A stretch of DNA of 64,000 nucleotides from Meridianimarinicoccus marinus (GCF_040689105.1 NZ_JBFBVU010000018.1:1-64000), one strand, 5' to 3'; shown: positions 36,376 through 47,416, counted from the stretch's first letter. Translations and numbers: made by a program. The notes: a model not told the origin generated them from the sequence alone.

Positions 36376-36383
<8 letters not shown>
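35619..36383 (+). CDS. Liv-type ABC transporter ATPase (LivG-like)
   Basis: A 254-residue ATPase. Walker A is GPNGAGKTT, the signature region is SELPHGDQRKLEVAM (a degenerate LSGGQ-like motif usual for LivG), Walker B is VYMFDEPTAG and the H loop is LVEHKMD. ATG at 35619 has GGGTGAG 8 bases upstream; GTG at 35610 would add three residues. It overlaps the next gene by 8 bases. Confidence 0.92.
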
Positions 36384-37955
<1,572 letters not shown>

Positions 37956-37959
<4 letters not shown>

Positions 37960-39086
37960 GCAGCAGCACCCCCGACGTGGGCGCGATCCACGCCACCACA
38001 CCGCGCCGGATCGGCGGACGCCGCTTTCCGGCGCTGGTGCCGCTTCTGCTGGTGCCGGGACTGGTGATCCTGGGCCTTGTGGCCATGGCGCTGCAGGCCA
38101 GCCTGCCCGAGGGCGCGGGGTGGGCAACGCTGCTGGAGCCGGCCACATGGTCCGCCCTGCCGATGGCCGCCATCGCGATCCAGCCCAGCTGGCTGACCCT
38201 GACGGTGTCCGGGCTGGCAATGGGGATGATGATCTTCCTGATGGCCTCGGGGCTGACACTGGTCTTCGGGCTGATGGATGTCATCAACTTCGGCCATGGC
38301 GCCTTCATCTCGGTCGGGGCCTTCGTCGGGGCGAGCGTGCTGTTCGCCTATGCCAGTTGGGTCGGCGCGCCGGATCTCGGGCTGAACCTGGCCGCCGTGG
38401 CCCTGGCGGTGCTGGCGGCGATGGCGGCCACCGGCGCCATGGGACTGGTGTTCGAACGGGTGATCGTGCGCCCGGTCTATGGTGCGCATCTGAAACAGAT
38501 CCTTGTCACCATGGGCGGGCTGATCATCGCCGAACAGTTGATCCACGTGATCTGGGGCCCGGACGAGATCTTCCTCAGCCGCCCCGAGACCCTGAAGGGC
38601 GCGCTGACATGGCAGGGCGCCGCGCTGGAGAAATACCGGCTGCTGGCGGTGGCCGTGGGGCTGGTGGTCTTTGCCCTGATGGGGCTGGTGCTGCGCTTCA
38701 GCCGGATCGGGCTGATCGTGCGTGCCGGAGTGCAGAACGGCGAGATGGTCGAGGCCATGGGCTATCGCCTGAGCCGCATCTTCGTGCTGGTCTTTGTCGC
38801 CGGCTCGGCGCTGGCCGGGCTGGGCGGCGTCATGTGGGCCATGTATCAGGAGGTCGTCACCGCCCAGATGGGCGCCGAACTGATGGTGCTGGTGTTCATC
38901 GTGGTGATCATCGGCGGGCTGGGATCGGTCGAGGGCTGTTTCATCGGCGCGCTGCTGGTCGGGCTGACCCAGAACTACACGGCCTTTCTGGAACCGAAGA
39001 TGGCGCTGGTGTCCAACATTGGCCTGATGGTGCTGATCCTGATGTGGCGACCACAAGGGATGCTGCCGGTTGTGAGGGCGAAATGA
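37956..39086 (+). CDS. Liv-type ABC transporter permease (LivH-like)
   Basis: A 376-residue membrane protein. Core LivH motifs are GLTLVFGLMDVINFGHGAF and VIIGGLGSVEG. It carries an extra N-terminal segment of roughly 75 residues with one additional predicted helix (LVPLLLVPGLVILGLVAM) before the canonical LivH start, a variant seen in some Liv-type permeases. Its ATG overlaps the LivF TGA (ATGA). It partners the LivM-like permease immediately downstream. Confidence 0.92.
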
Positions 39087-40210
39087 TGGTCAGGCTGCTG
39101 TCCGGCGACAAACCCGGATCCGTCCTCTTGTCGCTGATCTTGCTGGGGATATTCCTGTCCCTGGCCTTCGCGCCCTTCCTGTTCGAGGGCACCCGCGCGC
39201 TGGATACGGCGGCGCGGATCTGTGTCTTCATCGTGCTGGTGGCCAGCTATGATCTGCTGCTGGGCTATACCGGCGTGGTCAGTTTTGCCCATACGATCTT
39301 TTTCGGTTTCGGGGCTTATGGCGTGGCGCTGGCGTCGATCCACATGGGCCGCAGTTTCGAGGCGCTGGCGATGGGCGCCGGGGCCGGGGCGCTGGGGGCG
39401 GCGCTGCTGGCGGCGGTGATCGGGCTGTTCTCGCTGCGCGTGCGGGCGATCTTCTTTGCCATGATCACGCTGGCAGTGGCCTCGGCGGTGGCGGTGCTGG
39501 TCTCGCAGCTGTCAGTTCTGACCGGCGGCGAGGATGGGCTGACCTATCGCATCCCGCGTGAGTTGACAGCGGCGGTGACCTATGGGCAGGCGCCGGAGTG
39601 GCGCTTTGCCCTGCCCGAAGCGGTGGCGCCCGGCACCGAGGAGGGACCGGCGATGCTGACCCTCGGCGGCGACCGGATCAGCGGCAAGATCGCCAACTAC
39701 TACCTTGTTTTTGCAGGTTCCCTGATCCTTGTGCTGCTGATGCTGCGGATCGTGAACTCGCCCTTCGGGCGGGTGTTGCAGGCGATCCGCGAGAATGATT
39801 TCCGGGCCGAGGCCATCGGCTATCGGGTGGTCAGCTACCGCATCGGGGTGACGGTTCTGTCGGCGGTGATGGCGGCGCTGGCGGGGTCGCTGTTCGCGAT
39901 CTGGCTGCGCTATGTGGGGCCGGACACGGTGCTGAGCTTCGAGATCATGATCGACATCCTGTTGATGGTGGTGATCGGCGGCATGGGCACGATCTATGGC
40001 GCGGTGATCGGCGCGGTGGTGCTGATGCTGGCGCAGAATTACCTCAAAGACCTGATGGCGGGGGCGGCCAGCGGACTGGCGGATGTGCCCTATGCGGCGG
40101 ACCTGCTGAACCCGGATCGCTGGCTGTTGTGGCTGGGGGTGCTGTTTGTGCTCAGCGTCTATTTCTTTCCCACGGGCGTGGTCGGACGGCTGCGCGGCAA
40201 GCGCGGCTGA
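39083..40210 (+). CDS. Liv-type ABC transporter permease (LivM-like)
   Basis: A 375-residue membrane protein with the LivM signatures SYDLLLGYTGVVSFAH, FGFGAYGVALA and VVIGGMGTIYGAVIGA. A periplasmic loop of about 60 residues (GEDGLTYRIPRE onward) separates the membrane bundles. Its ATG overlaps the LivH stop. It ends the operon; a bidirectional hairpin follows at 40317. Confidence 0.92.
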   Translation: MMVRLLSGDKPGSVLLSLILLGIFLSLAFAPFLFEGTRALDTAARICVFIVLVASYDLLLGYTGVVSFAHTIFFGFGAYGVALASIHMGRSFEALAMGAGAGALGAALLAAVIGLFSLRVRAIFFAMITLAVASAVAVLVSQLSVLTGGEDGLTYRIPRELTAAVTYGQAPEWRFALPEAVAPGTEEGPAMLTLGGDRISGKIANYYLVFAGSLILVLLMLRIVNSPFGRVLQAIRENDFRAEAIGYRVVSYRIGVTVLSAVMAALAGSLFAIWLRYVGPDTVLSFEIMIDILLMVVIGGMGTIYGAVIGAVVLMLAQNYLKDLMAGAASGLADVPYAADLLNPDRWLLWLGVLFVLSVYFFPTGVVGRLRGKRG

Positions 40211-40310
40211 GGGTCGAATTCCGGGGCTGGACAGCGTCTGGAAAAGGTATGGCGGGCGTATGGCTGCGCTGCCAGCCCGCTGAAAACAGCCGCCGACCGG
40301 GATCGGCATG

Positions 40311-40336
40311 AAAAAAGGGCGGCCCCTGGGCCGCCC
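40311..40336 (-). terminator. Terminator of the exonuclease/symporter operon
   Basis: A perfect 8-bp stem (GGGCGGCC/GGCCGCCC) with a 4-base loop is followed on the minus strand by six T. It may also slow the rightward Liv operon, though the + strand T tract is weak. Confidence 0.85.
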
Positions 40337-40364
40337 CGTTTGTGTCTGCACCAACAATGCGCGG

Positions 40365-42464
40365 TCAGCCGACGCGGGCCTTCATCTCGCGCATCAGGCG
40401 GGCGTTTTTCTCCATCGCGGCGACTACATCGTCATAGGTGGTCATGCCCTGCGCTTCCAGCATCGCCAGCATCCGCTGGAACACCTCGGCGGTGGCCACG
40501 GTGTCGCCATAGGCGGTGTGGCGGACCTCGGCCGGGATGACCACACCGAAGCGGTCGGCCAGCGCATCCAGCGTGTGCACCTCGTTCTGGCCAAACAGGA
40601 TCGCCGACAGCAGCACCGTGTCGATCACCGGGTGATCGAAGGGCGCGCCGATGGTCTCGGCATGGCGATGGAAGAAGGCCATGTCGAAGGGCGCGTTGTG
40701 GGCGACCAACACGGCGTTCTGGCAGAATCGGTGGAACTGCGCCCCGGCTTCCTTGATGGTGGGCATGCCCTTCACCATGTCCTCGGTGATGCCGTGGATC
40801 TCGGTGGATTTGGGCGGGATCGTGCGCTTGGGATCGACCAGTTGATCCAGCACCTCGCCATCCACGCGCTTGCCGTTCAGCAGGCGCACGGCGGCGATCT
40901 GCACGATCTCGTCGCCGCCCTTGGGATCGAGCCCGGTGGTTTCGGTGTCGAAGACCACATAGGTCAGTTCCGACAGCTTCTTGCCGGTCACCGCGCCGTC
41001 GCGGACCTGGGTCAGCAGGTCGAAGTCGAAGACCGTGGGCCGCCCGTAGCCGGGTTTCAGCGATCCCAGCGCCTCGACCATGCGGGCCTCGGCGATGGGC
41101 AGCATCAGCGCGGCCTGACCCGAGTCCGTGGTTTCGGGCCAGATGTCCGAGTTGTGGTGGTTCAGGATTTCCTGCCCGGTGATCTCGATCGGGCCGTCTT
41201 CCAGCGGGGCATCCAGAACCTCGCGCAGGGCCGGGATCGGCAGCGCGCCGCCATCCCAATGCAACGAGACCATGGCACCGGGCCCCTCCATCTCGACGGT
41301 CAGCGACAGCGCCTTGGCCAGCCCCAGATCGGTGATCTTGTGGATAAGCGAGGCCAGAAGGCTGGACAGGGCAAAGCCGTCGCAGCGCAGGCTGATGTGC
41401 GGGCTGGGCGCGTCCAGCGGCAGTGCGTCGGGGCCAAGATGGCCACGGATCGCGTCGATCAGCTGCGAGGCGCGCACGTCCTGCATCGGCCACCAGGTGT
41501 CCTGATCGGCGTCGTGGCGTTCGGCCAGAGTGTTGACGACCTCGACCAGTTCGGCGGCTTCGGACCGGAGGGCCGCGTCATGATCGGCGAAACCGCCGAC
41601 CGGATCGTTGATCATGTCCAGCACCGCTTGCAGGCGGGCCGCGGGCAGGCGCACCGAGTCTATGGTCTCGGTCAGCAGCCGTTCGCGTTCGCTGTGCATC
41701 TTCATGTCCTTGGACACGTCGCGCAGGGTCAGCACGTAGCCGGGCTTTTCGCCCATCCCCAGCGCCCCGCTGACCAGTCGCATATGCGCCGCGATGGTGC
41801 GGCCACAGGCCACCGTCGAGACCAGCACGTCGCGATGCTTCTCGCCGGTTTCGGCCTTCAGCAGGGTTTCATAGGTGCGCCGGATCGGGCCTTCGCGCAG
41901 CAGGTCGAAGATCATCCGGTCCAGACGGGGCCGCCCGGTGTCCTGCAGAAGATCCACCGAGGTCGGGTTGTAGAACACGATCTGGTGGCTGGGCGCGCAC
42001 AGGATCAGCCCCATGTCCACGTCCGACAGCAGCGCGGTCAGCTGCGCGGTCTGTTCCTTCAGGCGCGAAGTCTGCTCGGCCACGGTTTCCTCAAGCTCGG
42101 AGCGGGCCGAGGCCAGGGTCCTGGTGAGTTCGCCGGCGGCGGGGGCCAGATCGCCGAGGTATTTCGCGGGCGCGGCGTCCAGATCGCGAGAGATGTCGGC
42201 ATGGGCGCGGGCGCGCAATTCGGACGACAGCCGTTCGATGGCGCGGGCGACGTTTTCGTCAAACAGGTACCAGATGCCGGCGACAAGAGCGGCCGTCAGG
42301 AACCCGGCCATGATGCCGCCGGTGGTCAGGGCGGCCATGGGCTGCGCGGGATCCATGCGCGCGGCGGCGAAGGCGAGGCTGCCGGCCAGAATGGCCAGGG
42401 CGCCACAGCCCAGGAGGGCGAAGAACAGGAATATTCTCAGCCGTAAAGACAGGGTGTTGAACAT
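40365..42464 (-). CDS. Membrane PAS/kinase-like protein fused to a DEDDh 3'-5' exonuclease
   Basis: A 699-residue multidomain protein. Two membrane helices lie near residues 10-32 and 47-68, then a coiled linker (to about 140), a PAS domain (about 140-255; YNPTSVDLLQD), a region that reads like a HisKA/HATPase remnant (270-480), and a DnaQ-type exonuclease (about 500-680). The exonuclease residues are intact: FDTETTGLD (D506, E508), HNAPFD (D594) and HTAYGD (H649, D654). The kinase-like part has no clear H box or GxGxG loop. Similar sensor-exonuclease proteins occur beside VC_2705-type symporters in some proteobacteria. It ends an operon that starts with the adk/symporter genes or with acs. 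Confidence 0.85.
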   Translation of the reverse strand: MFNTLSLRLRIFLFFALLGCGALAILAGSLAFAAARMDPAQPMAALTTGGIMAGFLTAALVAGIWYLFDENVARAIERLSSELRARAHADISRDLDAAPAKYLGDLAPAAGELTRTLASARSELEETVAEQTSRLKEQTAQLTALLSDVDMGLILCAPSHQIVFYNPTSVDLLQDTGRPRLDRMIFDLLREGPIRRTYETLLKAETGEKHRDVLVSTVACGRTIAAHMRLVSGALGMGEKPGYVLTLRDVSKDMKMHSERERLLTETIDSVRLPAARLQAVLDMINDPVGGFADHDAALRSEAAELVEVVNTLAERHDADQDTWWPMQDVRASQLIDAIRGHLGPDALPLDAPSPHISLRCDGFALSSLLASLIHKITDLGLAKALSLTVEMEGPGAMVSLHWDGGALPIPALREVLDAPLEDGPIEITGQEILNHHNSDIWPETTDSGQAALMLPIAEARMVEALGSLKPGYGRPTVFDFDLLTQVRDGAVTGKKLSELTYVVFDTETTGLDPKGGDEIVQIAAVRLLNGKRVDGEVLDQLVDPKRTIPPKSTEIHGITEDMVKGMPTIKEAGAQFHRFCQNAVLVAHNAPFDMAFFHRHAETIGAPFDHPVIDTVLLSAILFGQNEVHTLDALADRFGVVIPAEVRHTAYGDTVATAEVFQRMLAMLEAQGMTTYDDVVAAMEKNARLMREMKARVG

Positions 42465-42467
42465 CGG

Positions 42468-42863
42468 TCAGGCCTCCAGCAGCCGTCCGACCTCGATGCG
42501 CAGCGACGACATGGGGAAGGGCATCGACAGGAAGGCGTCGGCCCCCATGGCGCGGGCCCGGCGCTTGTCGATGGCGCGGCCCGAATTCTGTAGCACCAGC
42601 AGGCGCGCATGATCCAGGTCGCGGCGTTGCCGGATCTCTTGCGCCAAGCCGAAGGCCGACATGTCGCTGGTCCGGCTTTCCAGCACGATCACATCGGGGC
42701 AGGCGGCGCAGAGCCCATCCAGCACGCTGGTGGCGCAGGGCGCGCGGGTCAGGGCGCAGCCATCGCGGCTGAGGCTGTGTTCGATGGCATCGCCCAGCGT
42801 GTCATCCAGCCCCAGCAGGGCCACGCGGGCCTCGTGTCCGTTGCATGAAAATGTCTTTGTCAT
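42468..42863 (-). CDS. Degenerate receiver-domain protein
   Basis: A 131-residue stand-alone receiver-like domain. The acidic pair is present (D20, D21), but the phospho-acceptor position reads VIVLESRTSD with Glu62 in place of Asp, the usual Thr/Ser is Gln92, and the conserved Lys is Met114 (LSMPF). It therefore cannot be phosphorylated conventionally. GGAGGT precedes the ATG. It lies 3 bases from the exonuclease gene downstream and overlaps the upstream gene by 4 bases. Confidence 0.8.
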   Translation of the reverse strand: MTKTFSCNGHEARVALLGLDDTLGDAIEHSLSRDGCALTRAPCATSVLDGLCAACPDVIVLESRTSDMSAFGLAQEIRQRRDLDHARLLVLQNSGRAIDKRRARAMGADAFLSMPFPMSSLRIEVGRLLEA

Positions 42864-43390
42864 CCCAATACCTCCTCCTCACAGGTCTTGAGCAAAACCG
42901 GATCTTCCGGTTCCAGCGGAATCCACGCGCTTTCCTCCACATTGCCGTCGGCATCCATGGCGACCCCCTCCATGAGGTCGGCACGGCGGTTGTTGGCGCA
43001 GTCGATGACGACTCGGATCTGCCGGACCGGGGCCCAGCGTCCGAAGAAAAACAGGTCGACCATGCGTTGGCCGGGCAGATCGTCGTTGGTGCGGATGGTT
43101 TCGCGATCCACGGCGACGAAGCGGTCCACCTGCGGCGAGACATAGGTCCACGGCTTGTAGAACGCCGAGGTTTCATGCGACCAGGCGACGACGATCTCTT
43201 CGGGCAGGGTGGTCGTGGTGCGGTCGTACCAGGTGTACTCGGACCAGACCGAAAACCCGATCATGGCCAGACCCGCGCCGGCCGGCAGAATCCAGCGCGG
43301 CAGCCGTTTGCCAACGATCAGGTTCACCAGCAGGATCACCCCTGCCGCGCCAAGGCCGATCGCGAAGGTCGCGAAGAGTTCTAGAAACAT
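42860..43390 (-). CDS. Hypothetical membrane protein of the symporter-signalling operon
   Basis: A 176-residue protein of unknown function. Two membrane helices (about 5-25 and 33-49) are followed by a soluble domain of about 125 residues rich in charged and aromatic residues. No motif is recognised. GGAGGACAT precedes the ATG; its stop overlaps the receiver gene by 4 bases, and it lies 40 bases from the upstream gene, so it belongs to the same operon. Confidence 0.7.
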   Translation of the reverse strand: MFLELFATFAIGLGAAGVILLVNLIVGKRLPRWILPAGAGLAMIGFSVWSEYTWYDRTTTTLPEEIVVAWSHETSAFYKPWTYVSPQVDRFVAVDRETIRTNDDLPGQRMVDLFFFGRWAPVRQIRVVIDCANNRRADLMEGVAMDADGNVEESAWIPLEPEDPVLLKTCEEEVLG

Positions 43391-43429
43391 ATGTCCTCCC
43401 AGGGTGGTCCGCAGCGGCGAACCGAAGTG

Positions 43430-45256
43430 TTAACCGATCATGCCGCGTCCGTGTCCAAGAGCCGATTGCAGCGTCTTTACCACGACGAAAGCGTCGCGAA
43501 GATGACTTCGCTCAAAGTCGGACAGTTCTGTCGGCGAAAGAAAGTTGTCAGGGGCGGCGCCGTGGCGCACCAGCTTGGCCTGATGATCCAGACGGGTCTG
43601 GGCGATCAGGTCGTAGGCGTCCATCAGGTCGCTGCCGCCGGATTTCGACAACACGCCCTTAGCCTCGGCCTCGATCAGGCGGGCGCGGGTGTTGGCGGCG
43701 GTCAGCTCGCCCTGGATCGCATAGATCCGGGCCAGGTCCACGATCGGCACCACGCCGTTGTGTTTCAGGTCGATGCGGTTCTTGTGCTCGCCCGAGCGGA
43801 TGGTGGCGAAGCCGCGCAGCAGGCCCAGCGGCGGCGTGTGCTTGAGCGAGTTCGAGATCATGTGCGACACGAAGATCGAATTGGCCGAGGCCTTGGACAG
43901 AACCTCGCGCTGGAGCCCGTCGAACAGGCTGGCGTCGCCGCCGATCACTCGCAGGTCGAACATCACCGAGGCCAGCATCTGCGCCTCGGGGCTGGGCTTG
44001 GCGATCCAGCCTTCGAAATAGCCGCGCCAGACCCGCACCGGCTGCCGCCAGCGGGTCGCTGTCGCCATCATATCGCCGGGGCAATAGACATAGCCGCAGG
44101 TGTTCAGCCCGTCGCAGACGAATTTCGCCAGCTTCTCGAAATAGGGCATATCCTCGGCAGTGACGCGGTCATCGAGGAACAGGCAGTTGTCCTGATCCGA
44201 CACGCCGGTCTGTTCGCGCCGGCCCTGGCTGCCGCAGGCGAGCCAGCAATAGGGCACCGGCGGCGGGCCGAGCTTGGCTTCGGCCAGCGCCAGCAGGCGG
44301 CGGGTGACCGCATCGCCGATGTCGGTAATCAGCCGGGTGACGACCTCGTGCGGGTTGCCCGAGCCCACCAGTTGCACCAGCAACTGCGGGATCTGCTTGG
44401 TGACCTTGGCCAGGGCCGCCGGGGTGCGGGCACTGGCGACATCCGAGACGAACTGCGCCGAGGTGATGGCCTGCAGGCGGGTCAGGTCGGTCTGGGTGAC
44501 CATGCCGAGGATGCGGTCGCCCTCGGCGATGGGCAGATGGCCGATATGGCGTTCGTGCATCACGTGCAGCACGTCCGAGGCCAGCGCATCCGGGGGCAGG
44601 GTGATCGGCTGCGGCGTCATGATCCGCGATACATCCAGCGCGGAATCGATGCCTTCTGCCACGACCCTGTGCGACAGGTCGGTGGTGGTGACGATGCCTT
44701 TCAGGACGCCGTCCTCGACCACCGCAAGGCTGGAGATGTTCTTTTCGCGCATCTGCCGCGCGGCCTCGCGGATCGAGGTGGTGGGCGGGCAGGACACCGG
44801 CGGGCCGGTCAGCAGGTTCGACACCTGCGTGGTGGCCAGCGACATGGTGTTGGGCTTGTCGCCCGAAGTGCCGCGATCGAAGAATTTTGCAAAGGCGGGC
44901 TGCGTGTCCAGCAGGCGGGTGACCTCGGTCACCGGCAGGATCAGCAGGGAAACATCGGTGGTGGCGAGGGCGTTGGTGACGGCGATGCCGTCCCGGAACA
45001 GGCCGCGTTCGCCGAAACTGTTGCGCGGGCCAAGCAGCGAAAGCTGGCCGCCCTGGGCATCGTGGATCTCGACCGAACCATCGAGGATGACATAGAGGCC
45101 CGGAAGCTTGTCGCCGATGGAATAGATCGTCTCGCCCTTGCTGCGCGTCTCGACCATGAAGGCGTTGGCAACCTGGTTCAGGTCTTCGGGGGGGAGGGCG
45201 TCATAGGGGTGCAGGGCGGACAGGAAGATGCGCACTGCGTCGGGGGTGACTTCCAT
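43430..45256 (-). CDS. cNMP-binding/CBS/DUF294 nucleotidyltransferase-like signalling protein
   Basis: A 608-residue soluble regulator. The N terminus is a cyclic-nucleotide-binding fold (about 10-130; FGERGLFRDG), followed by two CBS domains (150-265; IVTTTDLSH, MVTQTDLTR). A DUF294 nucleotidyltransferase-like domain follows with GSQGRREQTGVSDQDN (G342, S343, D354, D356), then DUF294_C (about 450-600). The catalytic GS..DxD set is intact. The phosphate-binding cassette lacks the Arg that contacts cAMP in CRP-type domains, so another ligand is likely. Members of this architecture are encoded beside VC_2705-type symporters. AAGGAG precedes the ATG. Confidence 0.9.
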   Translation of the reverse strand: MEVTPDAVRIFLSALHPYDALPPEDLNQVANAFMVETRSKGETIYSIGDKLPGLYVILDGSVEIHDAQGGQLSLLGPRNSFGERGLFRDGIAVTNALATTDVSLLILPVTEVTRLLDTQPAFAKFFDRGTSGDKPNTMSLATTQVSNLLTGPPVSCPPTTSIREAARQMREKNISSLAVVEDGVLKGIVTTTDLSHRVVAEGIDSALDVSRIMTPQPITLPPDALASDVLHVMHERHIGHLPIAEGDRILGMVTQTDLTRLQAITSAQFVSDVASARTPAALAKVTKQIPQLLVQLVGSGNPHEVVTRLITDIGDAVTRRLLALAEAKLGPPPVPYCWLACGSQGRREQTGVSDQDNCLFLDDRVTAEDMPYFEKLAKFVCDGLNTCGYVYCPGDMMATATRWRQPVRVWRGYFEGWIAKPSPEAQMLASVMFDLRVIGGDASLFDGLQREVLSKASANSIFVSHMISNSLKHTPPLGLLRGFATIRSGEHKNRIDLKHNGVVPIVDLARIYAIQGELTAANTRARLIEAEAKGVLSKSGGSDLMDAYDLIAQTRLDHQAKLVRHGAAPDNFLSPTELSDFERSHLRDAFVVVKTLQSALGHGRGMIG

Positions 45257-45360
45257 CGAAAGCTCCTTTGAGGAAGAAGCCGGGCGCAGCCTGTGCCGCG
45301 CCCAGCGATGGCTGCGGCCGGGGCGCGTTGGGCGCCCCGGCGGATCTTGTCAGGACCAGA

Positions 45361-47145
45361 TCAGTGGTCGATGGCAGCAGCGCCGGCACCTTTCGGGATG
45401 CGGATGCTTTCCACCAGTTCCTGGATCTCCTGCGGCGGCTCTTCCGTGGCGTTCGACACGAAGTAGGCGACCACGAAGTTCACCAGGGCACCGATCGAAC
45501 CGATCGCGGTGGACTGGATGCCCAGCAGCGACCCCTGGATGGTGTCAGGGAACTGGTTGGTCCCTGCGATGAAGAACCAGCCCTTGTGCATGAAGATGTA
45601 GATCAGCGTGAACAGCAGACCCGACACCATGCCGGCAACAGCGCCCTTGTTGTTGATGCGCTTCACGAAGATGCCCATCATCAGAGCCGGGAAGATCGAC
45701 GCGGCGGCCAGACCGAAGGCAAGTGCCACGGTTTGAGCAGCGAAGCCCGGAGGGTTGAGGCCGAGGTAGGTGGCGACACCAATGGCAACCGCCATCGAGA
45801 TACGCGCCCAGAGCAGTTCGCCCTTTTCCGAGATGCCGGGGTTCAGCTGACCCTTGATCAGGTCGTGCGACACCGAGGACGAGATCGCGAGCAGCAGGCC
45901 GGCAGCGGTCGACAGCGCGGCGGCAAGACCACCGGCGGCGACGATTGCCAGAACCCAACCGGGCAGCTGTGCGATTTCAGGGTTGGCAAGAACGATGATG
46001 TCCCGGTTCACCGTCAGCTCGGAGCCTTTCCAACCGCGCGGCGTGGCCACATCGGCGTCGAAGGTCGAGTTGGCGTCGTTGTACCACTGGATGCGGCCGT
46101 CACCGTTCTTGTCTTCGAACTTCAGCAGGCCGGTCTTTTCCCAGTTGGTCATCCAGTCGGGACGGCTTGCGTATTCGATCGGCTCTTCGGCCACACCGTT
46201 CGGATAGATGGTGTCGACCAGGTTCAGTCGCGCCATGGCGCCAACCGCCGGAGCCGTCAGGTACAGCAGGGCGATGAAGACCAGGGCCCAGCCAGCCGAC
46301 CAGCGGGCGTCAGCCACTTTGGGAACGGTGAAGAAGCGGATGATGACGTGGGGCAGACCCGCGGTACCGATCATCAGCGAGAAGGTGAAGAGCACCATGT
46401 TGATGACCGCGGACGGGGTGCCATCCTGCGCGGTGTAATCCGCAAAGCCCAGATCGGTGACAACCTGGTTCAGACGCTCCAGCAGCGGCTCGCCCGAGGC
46501 GACGTCGTTGCCGAACAGGCCGATGCCGGGGATGGCGTGGCCGGTCAGTTGCAGCGAGATGAAGACCGCCGGGATGGTGTAGGCGGTGATCAGAACGCAG
46601 TACTGAGCCACCTGCGTGTAGGTGACGCCCTTCATGCCGCCGAGAACGGCGTAGGCGAACACGATGGCGGCGCCGATGAGCAGGCCGGTGGTGTTGTCCA
46701 GTTCCAGGAAGCGCGAGAAGGCAACGCCAACACCGGTCATCTGACCGATCACATAGGTGATCGAGGCGGTGATCAGGCAGATCACGGCCACCAGACGCGC
46801 GGTCGGGCTGTAGAAACGGTCGCCAATGAATTCCGGCACGGTGAACTTGCCGAACTTGCGCAGGTAGGGGGCAAGCAGCAGCGCCAGAAGCACGTAGCCG
46901 CCGGTCCAGCCCATCAGGTAGGACGAGGTTGCGTAACCGCCGAAGGCGATCAGGCCGGCCATCGAGATGAACGAGGCGGCCGACATCCAGTCAGCGCCCG
47001 TGGCCATCCCGTTGACAACCGGGTGCACACCGCGACCGGCTGCGTAGAATTCCGAGGTCGAGCCCGCACGGGCCCAGATTGCAATGCCGATGTAGAGCGC
47101 GAAAGTCGCGCCGACCACCAGCAAGTTGAGGGTAAACTGATCCAT
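45361..47145 (-). CDS. Sodium:solute symporter, VC_2705/acetate-type family
   Basis: A 594-residue transporter of the SSS family with about 13 membrane helices. It opens MDQFTLNLLVVGATFALY, with ATGADWMSAASFISMAG shared by acetate/monocarboxylate symporters (ActP group), and carries an internal 60-residue hydrophilic loop between two helices. It is 13 bases downstream of its DUF4212 partner and lies in an operon with acetyl-CoA synthetase and adenylate kinase, which supports acetate or a similar short carboxylate as substrate. Confidence 0.92.
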   Translation of the reverse strand: MDQFTLNLLVVGATFALYIGIAIWARAGSTSEFYAAGRGVHPVVNGMATGADWMSAASFISMAGLIAFGGYATSSYLMGWTGGYVLLALLLAPYLRKFGKFTVPEFIGDRFYSPTARLVAVICLITASITYVIGQMTGVGVAFSRFLELDNTTGLLIGAAIVFAYAVLGGMKGVTYTQVAQYCVLITAYTIPAVFISLQLTGHAIPGIGLFGNDVASGEPLLERLNQVVTDLGFADYTAQDGTPSAVINMVLFTFSLMIGTAGLPHVIIRFFTVPKVADARWSAGWALVFIALLYLTAPAVGAMARLNLVDTIYPNGVAEEPIEYASRPDWMTNWEKTGLLKFEDKNGDGRIQWYNDANSTFDADVATPRGWKGSELTVNRDIIVLANPEIAQLPGWVLAIVAAGGLAAALSTAAGLLLAISSSVSHDLIKGQLNPGISEKGELLWARISMAVAIGVATYLGLNPPGFAAQTVALAFGLAAASIFPALMMGIFVKRINNKGAVAGMVSGLLFTLIYIFMHKGWFFIAGTNQFPDTIQGSLLGIQSTAIGSIGALVNFVVAYFVSNATEEPPQEIQELVESIRIPKGAGAAAIDH

Positions 47146-47158
47146 CGTTCCCTGTCCC

Positions 47159-47416
47159 TTACTCTTCGACGCCGTGCTCTGCGTCGAGCTTGTTTACGCG
47201 CCATGCGTAGAAGAAAATGATGGCAAGAAATACCAAGATGGAGCCCTGCTGGGCGAACCAGAAGCCCAGGTCGGTGCCACCCACCGGAATACCCTTGAGG
47301 AGCGGGCGCAGCAGGATGCCGAACCCGAAGGAAACGAGGGCCCAGATGGCGAGGCAAACCTTGATGATATTCAGGTTCGCTTGCCAGTAGGCGTTGTTGG
47401 ACGAATTATCCGCCAT
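47159..47416 (-). CDS. DUF4212 small membrane subunit of the symporter
   Basis: An 85-residue protein with two membrane helices (about 20-40 and 50-75) of the DUF4212 family, a standard companion of VC_2705-type sodium:solute symporters. It opens MADNSSNNAYWQANL. GGGAGAGACC lies upstream of the ATG at 47416; the frame is open further but no family match extends there. Its function is thought to be structural or regulatory for the symporter. Confidence 0.9.
   Translation of the reverse strand: MADNSSNNAYWQANLNIIKVCLAIWALVSFGFGILLRPLLKGIPVGGTDLGFWFAQQGSILVFLAIIFFYAWRVNKLDAEHGVEE

Noticed and set aside
43391..45271. Long plus-strand frame opposite the cNMP/CBS/DUF294 gene
   Set aside because: Antisense shadow; the minus-strand protein has clear domains and an operon context.
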